Made by a program: the position numbers and the translations under genes
Assembly (NCBI GenBank): GCA_012656075.1
Contig: JAAKBF010000162.1
Span: 1 to 64,000 of the forward strand
Length of the DNA: 64,000 nt
Direction: 5' to 3'
Origin: Phytophthora hibernalis
Taxonomy: Eukaryota > Oomycota > Peronosporomycetes > Peronosporales > Peronosporaceae
Notes under the pieces: generated by a model
The model's database searches: none
What the model was told of the DNA's origin: nothing
The model's input: only the letters and a program-made list of their open reading frames with translations
Shown: piece after piece, positions 11,086-20,300 of the stretch
How positions within the stretch are numbered: position 1 is the first letter of the stretch
Layout of the letters: each line of letters starts with the position of its first letter

Positions 11086-12788
11086 CTAGCGGGGTGCCGG
11101 GGCTCCTTCGTCCTTGAACATCACTGTAATTGCCTCTTCTTCTTCCTCTTCGTCACGCTTATCGGCAGAAGGTACGGCAAATGAGGACTGAAGAATAAAG
11201 TAACCACAGGGATCGAGTCGCAGGCTCTCTTCTTCATCGTTCTCTTCCAAGTTTGCTTCCAAGTTGACGGTACACTTGTGGAGCTGCAACTTCAGTCGTT
11301 TCGAGCCGTGAGTGCTGTTGTCAGCAACACTGAACGATAGTTCTTCGGCCAACGAAATAGTGTAGACATTCGTGTATCCATCACGTAGCAGCAAGCGCAC
11401 AGCCAATCGTCGCGGGTGCCAGCCAAGTGCGAGCACGTGAGTTTCTTTGCCTAGGTGAGAAGCCACAGCCGACGGCAAACTGCTCCCGAGTGTCTGTTCT
11501 TCAACTGTGTACTCTTCCTGGCTCATTGCAGAAGCATCATGAGCTAGTTCACTCAACGTATCGCCAATAAAATCAAGCACTCCATCATGCCGTTTCTTCA
11601 AAATGTCCGCCTGGATCTCAACGTTTTTTTCAGTCCGAGCGTTTTGTCCTGAGCCGTGCTCATTCACCACGACCATTTCTTTGCGAACACAGCCTTTCAT
11701 GACACTTGACGCCAACGACAGATCAGCATGCGAAGTGTTAACGCTGCCGCAACTCTCGTTAGAATTGTCGCCAACCCACAAGCGAATCTGCACAAACAAA
11801 AATGAGACCTAAGTAGCAGCAGTGATTCACTGCCAGTGAACACGGCACGAACAGAACCTACCTCTCGATGGTCCGAAAGAACACTGAAATCATCGTAGAC
11901 AAGGTCTGGACTGCGTCCAAACAGTGTTTCCTGCTGGCCATACCAGTTGCAACAAGGCAACGTAACCACACCACACACCTGCTCTGCTTGCACAGCACTC
12001 AAAGCCTGGTCCAGCGTAACATGGGCGTGCACCAGCACCACAATCGCCTTCCTCAACGCAATCCGCACATTTTCAATCTTGTTGCGCACCACCACAAGGT
12101 TGGACACATCCGCCCAGCCTTTCGAACGCTGCAGACATCCAAAACAACACAAAGAATCCATCAAAACTTCCCAAAAACTCACAAGCACCTCAAAATCCTC
12201 ATCAGCACCTCACTCGTCCCCTTCTCCATGGCCGGATCCACACTGTAGCACTTCCAATGTCGCATCCGGAACGCAAACAACGCGGCCGTGCGTGCTATTT
12301 ATCACAATCCAAAAACAACAAAAGTCAAACCAAAATGTCACGAAAACAAAACATGCCCCCACTCACGAGTGTTGCCATCTCCAACGACCACAATTCCGTC
12401 GTGCTTCCCGTTCTCCTCCGCTGCTTCTCCTTTGCTCGAGGGCTCGATGTACCGTCGAACGGCATTGAAAAGGGCCATACTCTGGAAAAATCCCATTGAA
12501 ATGTCAGCTCCGACACAATTGATTGCACAATTTTGCACTAGAAAAGCTCAAAATTTACCTCCGTCACCTCCTTTGCGTCCGGGAACAGACCGTGCTGCAG
12601 CAGGGCGGGGGCACAGTGCAACTTTCCCACGAACTCATTGAGATACCGCAACGAGACGGGGGCGCAGAGGCTGAAACTTTTGCCAAAGCTTCCGACACGT
12701 TTAATGAAGAGCTGGACGGAGTTTCATCGCCGTCGGGGCTCTGGGAGGGGCGACAGAGTCTCCACCGCGAGATGTGTCTAGACGCCAT
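11086..12788 (-). CDS. Conserved multi-exon protein with a GDGNTPRTAALFAFR motif
   Basis: Five exons can be assembled from GT-AG sites in a consistent frame. Introns: 12482-12558 (GTAAAT...TTCCAG), 12295-12366 (GTGAGT...AATAG), about 12129-12208 (weak donor GTGCTG...CTGCAG), and 11788-11861 (GTAGGT...GTGCAG). Exon 1 reads APVSLRYLNEFVGKLHCAPA and LLQHGLFPDAKEV. Exons 2-3 read GIVVVGDGN then TPRTAALFAFRMRHWKCYSV, a Rossmann-like glycine-rich loop resembling a SAM-methyltransferase or nucleotide-binding motif. Exon 4 has NLVVVRNKIENVRIALRKAI and CGVVTLPCCNWYG. The last exon is acidic and ends EGAPAPR. The N terminus is unresolved: the coding frame of exon 1 opens at 12723 without an ATG, whereas the ATG at 12788 is in another frame. 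Together with the following OB-fold part it may form one protein. Exact function unknown. Confidence 0.55.
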
Positions 12789-13440
12789 GAATCAGGGTTG
12801 TAGAACTGGGGTTTTTGATTAATGGAATAATGGAATATTGGGGCAATCCACCCACCCCGCCAAAAAGAAAATGGATTTAACTGATTTTTAATAGTACTAT
12901 TTAAAGTAAATAGTAATTTTAAATGCTATTTTCTGTAAATATTAGCACTAAACTACTGATAAACAGTAACGATTTTCAGAATTCCGACGTAGGTGCAAAT
13001 TAAAATGGTGGATAAATCGCAAATAAAGTTATATATACGATAGCCTATAATTTTCAGTGGATTTGAGGCTGATTCGCATCGATGAGAGTGCGGCGCAGGC
13101 CTTGAGTCGTCTGGTAATTCAAGAAAGAGTGGGGTTTTTGAAGATTTTGGATTATACCTACCGTTTCACCCATCCGCCCCTAAAAGCAATCACCCACCCC
13201 AACTATTGCCAAATCGAGGTTTTTACAACGCTGCCCATGATCACCAATTGATCAGTTGAAAATGAGCATTTAAGTTATAATTTACAAAGATTTATCAATA
13301 CCCAAATCATAAAGGAAGTGGCTACGTTCACCAACTATTTCTGTACAAGAAAGGCCAACTTAGGGTTACCGAGCGCAGCGGTATTTTGGTTTTCAAATTC
13401 TAAATTTAGAGATTTTGAACGTCTGGAAGCCACTAGCTTT
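12789..13440. other. AT-rich intergenic region
   Basis: AT-rich sequence with no supported gene. It probably holds the promoter of the leftward multi-exon gene. Composition changes abruptly to GC-rich tandem repeats at about 13440. Confidence 0.4.
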
Positions 13441-13605
13441 CGTTCCCCTCGTACCGCACAACGACGCACTGCCAGCACCCGCGTGCCGCACGCGCTCCCT
13501 TCGCACTCAGGACCCGCTCGCCGCACGCCACCCTCTCCCCTTTGTCGCCAGGACCCACTTGCCGCCCGCTGCACGTGCTCACTGCCAGGACCCCCTCCCC
13601 ACCAG
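13440..13605. repeat. GC-rich degenerate minisatellite, left of the copia element
   Basis: Tandem, imperfect units built on the words CCGCACGC, ACCCGCT and CCAGGACCC. The same array continues right of the element at 18424-18600: the segment GCACGTGCTCACTGCCAGGA occurs at about 13571 and again at about 18441. The copia element therefore sits inside one repeat array and split or duplicated it. Confidence 0.6.
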
Positions 13606-13968
13606 AAAAGGCTTTGGTCGGTTGATGGCAAAATGCAAAGTGATTGATTTAGGTCCTTAGTTCGCAAACTCCTTGCTACCTCTAAGCCTACTGGATTCTC
13701 TACTGGATACACTCTACTGGATTCTCTACCGGATACTGAGTTGCTTCAGCCAATCAGCGACTGCCACGTGGATGCCCATCTTGTACCCACAATCTTGTAC
13801 CCACGTGTCCCGTAATCCCCGTAGCGTAAACAGTGTCCCATCATCAGTGTCCCGCGTCCCATCATCAGTGTCCCGTAAACACAGGAATGATTGCGGTCCC
13901 ACTGAGTGAAGGTCATACCGGTATCCTACCGGTATACCGCAGCTACCCGAGGCGCCTTCTTGACAACA
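13606..13968 (-). repeat. 3' LTR of the copia element
   Basis: 363 bp, matching the LTR at 18061-18423 apart from about three differences. On the element strand it begins TGTTGTCAAGAAGG and ends AAGCCTTTT, so the 5' end has the usual TG but the 3' end lacks the usual CA. The boundaries are set by the end of similarity and by the flanking ACCAG duplication. Confidence 0.9.
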
Positions 13969-16900
13969 CTCCCACTCGACTCGACAGCGATTGCACCTTG
14001 GATCCCGAGCTTGGTCCGGAGCACACTGAACTGCGTTGCAGGAATTGGCTTCGTCATCATGTCCGCCAGCATGTCCGTTGTCGACACATATTGTAGCACC
14101 ACTTGATGTGCTTCCACCTTCTCACGCACGAAGTGGTAGCGAATGTCGATGTGCTTGGTGCGCTTGTGGAACTGCGGGTTCTTGGCCAACGCGATGGAGC
14201 CTTGGTTGTCCTCGTAGATCTTGACCGCTTCATCGCTTGCCATCTCGCCGAGCTCGCACAGGAACACCTTGAGCCACACTGCCTCTTGTGTCGCCTCCGA
14301 TAGCGCCATGTACTCGGCCTCCGTCGAAGACAGCGCCACCGTCCGCTGTTTCTTGCTTCTCCAGCTGATGCATCCGCCGTTCATCATGAACGCGTAGCCA
14401 CTTGTGCTCCGTCGAGACTCGATGTCGCCTGCCCAGTCCGCATCCGAATAGCCTTGAAGTCCATCGTGGCAGCTTGCTTGAAATTCGATGCCGTGCGTCT
14501 TGGTGCCTTGAATGTACCTGAACACCCTCTTGAGCGCCTGCCAGTGTGTCGGGCACGGGTCCGCTGCAAACTGACTTAGCACTCCCACTGCAGCTGCCAG
14601 GTCCGGACGAGTACCTACCATGAGGTACATGAGGCATCCCACTGCGTTCCGGTATGGCACGTTGACCATGGTCTCGTCGTGCTTGCAGCCACCTTCACAC
14701 ATGGCCTTCGTCAGCTTGAGACCCGGATCCTGTGGCGTCTTGACAGGGTTGCTCTTGTCCATGCTGAACTTCTGCAGGATGTCTTTGGCGAACTTGGTCT
14801 GCCGCATCGACATCTTCCCAGCCACCACGTCTTGCTCGATCTCCATCCCGAGGAAGTACTTGAGCTGACCCATGTCCGTCATCTCGAAGCGGTGACTGAG
14901 CGCCTGCTTGGTGTCGAGGAGCATCTTGTCACTGCTGCTGGCGAGGACCAAGTCGTCAACGTAGAGCGCCACGAAGATCATGTCTTGGCCGTCACGCTTC
15001 AAGTAGATGCAGTGGTCGGACTCGCACTTCTTGAACCCCAGCTTGAGCATGAAGTCGTCGATGGTCTGGTTCCACATGCGCGGCGACTGCTTCAGTCCGT
15101 ACAGCGACCGCTTGAGCTTGCATACGTGGTCCGGGTGGTCTTCGTCCACATAGCCATCCGGCTGTGCCATGTAGATGTCTTCGTCCAGCACACCGTTGAG
15201 GAACGCAGTCTTGACATCCATCTGGTGCAGCTTGAGACCATACTTGGCAGCTAGACTCAGTACGATCCGGATCGACGTGAACTTGGCCACTGGTGCGAAG
15301 GTCTCGTCGTAGTCGATGCCGTACTTTTGCGAAAACCCCTTGGCCACCAGTCGCGCCTTGAACCGCTCGATCTCTCCAGCTTGGTTCTCCTTCACGCGAA
15401 ACACCCATCTGCAGCCGATCGCCTTGCGTCCCTTCGGCAGTGGTACGACATCCCACGTGTCGTTCTTGAGCAGCGAGTCACACTCCGAGTCACACGCCTC
15501 CTTCCACTTGACTGCGTCGCTGGATTCCATCGCCGACTTGAACGTGGTCGGCATTTCTCCCACTGAATCCACGACGTACGCAGCTTCGAAGTCTTGACTT
15601 TCTTGAGCCGCAGCCGACATCTCGTCCAGGGTCTGGTGTCGACTCTGCGACGCATACCGCTTGGCACTTGGAACCTCCGTGACTTCCTCCAGCGACTGCG
15701 TCCGCGGGTGTCGCTTGCTGCCGGGCTCGAAGTCTTCGTCCCGCGCAGCTTCTTCCTCTTCTTCGTTGTCGTCTTCATCCGACTGCGACGAATCTTGATC
15801 CGTCGTCTCTTCATCTTGAATGACCACCACCTCCCTCTGATGGTAGTCACGTCTCCCACTGTCGAAGACGTCTTCCATGAATTGCGCGTCGCGGCTCACC
15901 AGCACGCGACTGCTCTCCAGTTCTTCGAATCGATACGCTTTCTCGTGCTCCGAGTACCCCAGGAACCGACAGCGCACCGACCGAGCGTCAAACTTGGTGC
16001 GCTTCGCCTTCGGTACGTGCACATACGCGTGGCAACCGAACACTTTCAGGTTCGCCAGCAGCGGTTTCTTGCCCGTCAAACTTGGTGCGGAGACTTGTCG
16101 TGGCTGATGGCGCGTGTCGGACACCGATTACGGAGGAACGTAGCCGTCATCACCGCTTCACCCCAATACGTCTTGGGCAATCCGGCATGTTCCAGCATGC
16201 AGCGCGCACCTCCACCAACGTCCGGTTCATCCGCTCGGCGACTCCATTCAGCTGAGGCGTGTACGGCGGAGTGAACTTCTGCACGATACCACGGTCCGCA
16301 CAGAACTTGGCCATCGCGCCGGAAGTGTACTCGCCACCGTTGTCGCTCCGGAGTGTCTTCACGCGCTTGCCGGTCTGAGTTTCAGCAAACACCACAAACT
16401 CCGCGAACTTGGCAGCCACCTCGGACTTGTTCCTCAGCAAATACACGACGCAGAAGTGCGACTTGTCATCGATGAACGTGACGAAGTAGCGCTTGCCCCC
16501 AAACGTTGGCGTCTGCATGGGGCCGCACACATCGCTGTGAACCACCTCCAGCACGTGCTTCGCACGGTTCGGGGACGACTTCATGTAGCTCACTCGCGTT
16601 TGCTTGCCGAGTGCACACCCGTCGCACAGCTCCCACTGCTTCACCGACGTTATGTCGATGCCAACACCGTAGCTCTTCTTGACGATGGCGTCTAGACCGC
16701 CATGGCCAATGTGACCAAGTCGGAGGTGCCAGAGGTACGACGTGGTGTCCCCTTGGCAATCCTTCGAACTTGCCGCATTGGCCTCGTCAGGCATCATCGG
16801 AGTCATGCACAGCTTGAACAGCCCTTTGCCCTCACGAGCGCCGAGCTGCCACTTGAGACCCTTGTTGTCCGCGAAGCACCCGTCGCTCTCGAAGGTGACT

Positions 16901-17297
16901 GGCCCGACGTCCTTGGTGAAGCGGCCGACCGAAAACAGGTTGCGCGACAGCTTCGGGATATGCCACACATTCGTGAGCACGCCCTTCTTCATGCCGCGCG
17001 GCGTCTTCATCGACATGACAATGTCGCCGGTCCCCACCGCCTGAACCACACCGTCGTCCGCGAGATGCACGTCCACCGGAGCCATCTTCTTGTAGTTCCT
17101 CATGTACTTGTTGGAACTCGTCATGTGCTGCGTCGCACCCGAGTCGACCAGCCACATGTCACTCGACTTGGCGGTACTGCTCGTACGACCAACCGAGAAA
17201 AGGTAGTCGCCAGGATCTTCTTCGTCCTGCGCGACGTTCGCACGCTGCGACCGATATCGCTCAGCGTCGTTCTGGACCCGCGAGGGACACTCCGCGA
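13926..17297 (-). CDS. pol: Copia pol: protease, integrase, reverse transcriptase, RNase H
   Basis: In element order: the aspartic protease motif WLVDSGATQHMT; the gag-pre-integrase block LWHLRLGHIGHGGLD with CDGC; the integrase core with HSDVCGPM, TLRSDNGGEYTS and the GVAERMNRTL block; an acidic linker rich in Glu and Asp around 15715-15840; the copia reverse transcriptase with WVFRVKENQAGEIERFKARL, MDVKTAFLNG and the YVDDLVLA active site; RNase H with YSDADWAGD, SSTEAEYMAL and EDNQGSIALA. One shift lies near 16060-16070 and another near 16235, in the region after the integrase core. The reading resumes at once in the next frame, so the element is only lightly damaged. The last codons extend slightly into the 3' LTR. 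Confidence 0.92.
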
Positions 17298-18056
17298 TCA
17301 ATGTCCTTGTTTGCCGCAGTTGTGGCACGCCCCGGTCTTCTTCACCGGTCGGCCCTTGCGCTTGTTGTTGTTGACCATGAACGCTTGACCTTGACCGTGC
17401 GCGGCTCCGTCGACACCGCCACCTTGTTCCTTGCGCTTCATGTCCTCATGCAGCAGCCGAGACGTCACGAGTTCCCACGACAGCGAGTCGGCTCTCGACT
17501 CCAACGCCGTGATCAGGAACTGGTACGACTCGCTCAGACTGCCCAGAAGCGTGATCACCAAGTCGTCCTCGCTGACCGGAGCGCCAACCGCGTCGAGCTG
17601 CTCCGCCAGCGTCTTGAGCTTGTTGATGTGCTCCAGCACATCGTCACCTTCCTCCATCATCGTCGTGAAGAAACGCCGACGAAGAAAGAGCTTGTTGGCC
17701 AAACTCTTCTTCTCGAAGTGTCCTTCCAGTCTTGACCATGCATCATGCGCGTCCTTGGCCGAGCGAACCAGCGGCAGCTGCGAGTCCTCCATCGCGAGAC
17801 AGATGATCGCCAGCGCCTTACGCGACTTCCTCTTGAACGTCGCTTGATCCGCCGTGGTCGTGCAGTGCTCCAGCTTCACTTCCCCACTCGTCACTTCCCA
17901 CAGTTCGCGCTCCTCGAGCACCATCTGCATCTTGAACTTCCACGTGTGGAAGTTGGTTCCGTTGAACTTGTTGATGCGGGCGGTCGTGGTCGGGGTGGCG
18001 TCCATGGCGAAGGCGTAGTCGGGGTCTTGGGCAGGGAAGACGGGGCTTGGGCTCAT
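17298..18056 (-). CDS. gag: Copia gag nucleocapsid protein
   Basis: Starts at the ATG at 18056, which lies inside the primer binding site. A second in-frame ATG (MDATPTTTARINKFNG) lies 17 codons later and is an alternative start. It contains the UBN2/copia gag signature (NGTNFHTWKFKMQMVL, AWSRLEGHF, LLGSLSESYQFLITAL) and a C-terminal CCHC zinc knuckle beginning CHNCGKQGH. The knuckle is cut by a one-base shift near 17300; its last cysteine is read in the next frame (IAECPSR), from where protease coding continues. Confidence 0.9.
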   Translation of the reverse strand: MSPSPVFPAQDPDYAFAMDATPTTTARINKFNGTNFHTWKFKMQMVLEERELWEVTSGEVKLEHCTTTADQATFKRKSRKALAIICLAMEDSQLPLVRSAKDAHDAWSRLEGHFEKKSLANKLFLRRRFFTTMMEEGDDVLEHINKLKTLAEQLDAVGAPVSEDDLVITLLGSLSESYQFLITALESRADSLSWELVTSRLLHEDMKRKEQGGGVDGAAHGQGQAFMVNNNKRKGRPVKKTGACHNCGKQGH

Positions 18057-18060
18057 AACC
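18045..18060 (-). promoter_or_regulatory. Primer binding site, internal initiator-tRNA-Met type
   Basis: Immediately inside the 5' LTR the element strand reads GGTTATGAGCCCAAGC. This is complementary to the anticodon stem-loop of eukaryotic initiator tRNA-Met (core GGGCUCAUAACC), not to a tRNA 3' end. Drosophila copia is known to prime from such a half-tRNA. The gag start codon (ATG at 18054-18056) is contained in the site. Confidence 0.75.
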
Positions 18061-18423
18061 AAAAGGCTTTGGTCGGTTGATGGCAAAATGCAAAGTGATT
18101 GATTTAGGTCCTTAGTTCGCAAACTCCCTTGCTACCTCTAAGCCTACTGGATTCTCTACTGGATACACTCTACTGGATTCTCTACCGGATACTGAGTTGC
18201 TTCAGCCAATCAGCGACTGCCACGTGGATGCCCATCTTGTACCCACAATCTTGTACCCACGTGTCCCGTAATCCCGTAGCGTAAACAGTGTCCCATCATC
18301 AGTGTCCCGCGTCCCATCATCAGTGTCCCGTAAACACAGGAATGATTGCGGTCCCACTGAGTGAAGGTCATACCGGTATCCTACCGGTATACCGCAGCTG
18401 CCCGAGGCGCCTTCTTGACAACA
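18061..18423 (-). repeat. 5' LTR of the copia element
   Basis: 363 bp, near-identical to 13606-13968. It contains the element promoter in element orientation. A direct doubling of the words GTGTCCC and CATCATCAG lies around 18290-18330, and GGTATACCGGTAGGATACCGG-type palindromic words lie around 18370-18395. Confidence 0.9.
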
Positions 18424-18600
18424 ACCAGAACCCGCCCGCTGCACGTGCTCACTGCCAGGACCTAGTCCCCTTTCCACCAGAACACGCCCGCCGCTCGCTC
18501 GCAGCACGCGACCCGCATCCCTTCACCGCCAGGACCCACTTGCCGCACGCGACCCGCTCCCCTTCGCCACCAGGACCCGCTCGCCGCTCGATCCCTGTGT
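18424..18600. repeat. GC-rich degenerate minisatellite, right of the copia element
   Basis: Continuation of the array at 13440-13605, again with CCAGGACCC, GCCGCACGCG and ACCCGCTCCCCTT words. It begins with the ACCAG target duplication of the copia element. Confidence 0.6.
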
Positions 18601-18605
18601 GTGCT

Positions 18606-18800
18606 ATGACTCTTGGCAAACCCAAGAAAAGGAACCACGTTAGCGAGAGTGAAGGAGATGAGGACGATGGAATTGTTCAGCCATTTGACACTTTTGAAGG
18701 CAAGTTTTCCTCGTGGGAGGAGTTCCAAGAAACGTTTACACGGTACGATATATTGTTTGCTCTTACTCAAGACTTCATCGAGGTAGTCACTCCGTTGTAG
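18606..18800 (+). pseudogene. MULE transposase N-terminal fragment on the opposite strand
   Basis: A 64-codon frame, MTLGKPKKRNHVSESEGDED then DTFEGKFSSWEEFQETFTRY. The second block resembles the start of the FAR1-like DNA-binding region of oomycete MULE transposases (a phenylalanine-rich 'F-x-SWEEF' block). It is on the + strand while the rest of the MULE parts nearby are on the minus strand. Past about 18745 the reading is only the antisense of the Ulp1 fragment. It therefore looks like an inverted piece joined to the Ulp1 gene. Confidence 0.4.
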
Positions 18801-19340
18801 AGGGTCGTATATCCAGACCGTGCAACTTCGAAAGTCAACAACGGCGCCACACCAATGCGCAATGTCCACTCGAATATTTACCGGGAAGAAAATGACACGA
18901 CCTTTTGCATCTTTGCTTATTATCTGTCTCCGTGTATCGAGCAATCTCTTCCTGTCGGATTCCTTTTCGAAGCCCAAGTAAACAGGGTCCACTACGAGAA
19001 TTTGTTCGACGCCACCGCTATTAATTCCAGCCTCTCGTGCTTGTTTCGCTACCTGAAGTGCAGCCACAAAAACGCACCCGTCCGAGAGCCACTTTTCACT
19101 TGCAAACTTCGTAAGGTCTTGGAACTGGACAATCGTTTCTCCAATACGAGACTTGAATGCAGAATACATGTTCATCACAGGTATCTTGGCTAGAATTGCA
19201 CGTCGCTCTTCACTATGTGGTTTGCTCTCGACCCACTTGATTCGCGTCCGCGTGCACTTGATTTTCTTTGAAAGATCATGCCATTCCTTCATAGTATCAA
19301 TATCTTGCAGCGGGAACATTCCAGCATCTAAGATATGCAC
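18797..19340 (-). pseudogene. Ulp1-like cysteine protease fragment of the MULE
   Basis: The readable part contains AHWCGAVVDFRSCTVWIYDP then LQRSDYLDE, that is, the His of the catalytic triad followed by the Asp in the usual Ulp1/C48 spacing. The Gln and Cys blocks expected downstream are missing because the sequence changes at about 18745-18797, so the enzyme is truncated. Upstream are the blocks SEKWLSDGCVFVAALQVAK and NSGGVEQILVVDPVYL. Compare the more complete copy at 44917-45782. Confidence 0.6.
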
Positions 19341-20109
19341 GGCAACATCGGTGGCGGCAGTCGTACGATGTGTTTTAGTGCATTCTCGAAAGGCGGCATT
19401 TTTCCTGCTTCTGCTGATTTGTTTACCAGTAGTTCAGGCAGGACGAAGCGGATGTCGCTTTCAATTTCCAATGTTTCACCGGGAATTTTCACTCGTCCTT
19501 TCGGTCGCTTGTAAAGAGCCTTCTCATACATAGGCCGGATGGCTGAAAATACTGGTTCAACGGATGAGAGTGACAGTCTTATCTTGTCAATGTAATCTCG
19601 AAGCTTGGCTAGTGTTACGTCACCAACCGTGTTTAGTTGGTCCGCAAATGCCTTGGTGTTTTCGAAGTCTTTGCGCATCTTAGCTTTTTGGTTGCTTTCT
19701 TTTGCTTTGGTCTTCCTGAAGGCTTGCTAGCGGGGTTCAATTCGATAAGTAGATCGTGGTCGGGCTTAGACACATCGGAGGTTTCTTCAAGATTACAACC
19801 TAAAATCTGCTCTCGGTGTAATCGCGATGCTTGCATTTGTGCCCTCCTCACCACCGATCGCTGAATTGGTGGCAACATCACCACTATGCCCAAATTGGTG
19901 GTCGAATAGGTGGCCGAGTTGGTAACTTTCTTACCAACCCTTGCTGAGTTGGTGAAATTGGTGATCGAATTGGTGGCCGTGTTGGTAACTTTCTTACCAT
20001 ATGACTTGGTGACTGCAGCACCAACTGTGTCGGTCGTCACAACCGTCTTCACTTCGCGAGGATCAGGAACGACGCCACCGAGTCTCGCAATGTCCTCCAA
20101 CTTCTTCAA
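19328..20109 (-). pseudogene. Linker ORF of the MULE, frame-broken
   Basis: Two frames that join near 19640-19680. The first has a Thr/Asn/Ser-rich duplicated block (GKKVTNTATNSITN and GKKVTNSATYSTTN, from a DNA repeat at about 19900-20000), then a basic tail (PSGRPKQKKATKKLR). The second is a charged helical region (LAKLRDYIDKIRLSLSSVEP). It occupies the same position as the 45993-46943 protein of the second MULE. No known domain recognised; possibly an accessory DNA-binding protein. Confidence 0.45.
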
Positions 20110-20300
20110 CTACCCCAGCCACTCGTGAAAACTGCGTGTTCCTTTATCCGCGATAACTTCAGCAATTCTTTGGCATACTGCAAAAACCGGCGCGATATTT
20201 CTCGTTATGGTTAGGAACGCGACTCGAACAAACCTCCACTTCATGAACGCTGAACATTCGGGAGTCGCTGCGGCGTCATCAGCTTCGTCTTCATCGACAA

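Larger units (their letters stand above)
13606..18423 (-). mobile_element. Ty1/copia LTR retrotransposon, nearly intact
   Basis: A 4.8-kb element transcribed leftward. It has two 363-bp LTRs (13606-13968 and 18061-18423) and the 5-bp target duplication ACCAG at 13601-13605 and 18424-18428. The order gag, protease, integrase, reverse transcriptase, RNase H defines the copia superfamily. The LTRs differ by about one substitution and two single-base length changes in C runs, so the insertion is very recent. A primer binding site abuts the 5' LTR and a short purine-rich tract (GAGTGGGAG on the minus strand) abuts the 3' LTR. Three single-base shifts break what would otherwise be one gag-pol frame. 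Confidence 0.93.

Noticed and set aside
13606..13968. Possibility that the 13.6-kb repeat is a solo LTR
   Set aside because: A matching LTR, primer binding site, complete gag-pol and a shared 5-bp target duplication show it is the 3' LTR of a full element.
14679..17388. Long + strand ORFs inside the copia element
   Set aside because: They are the complement of gag-pol coding; no domain and no start context.
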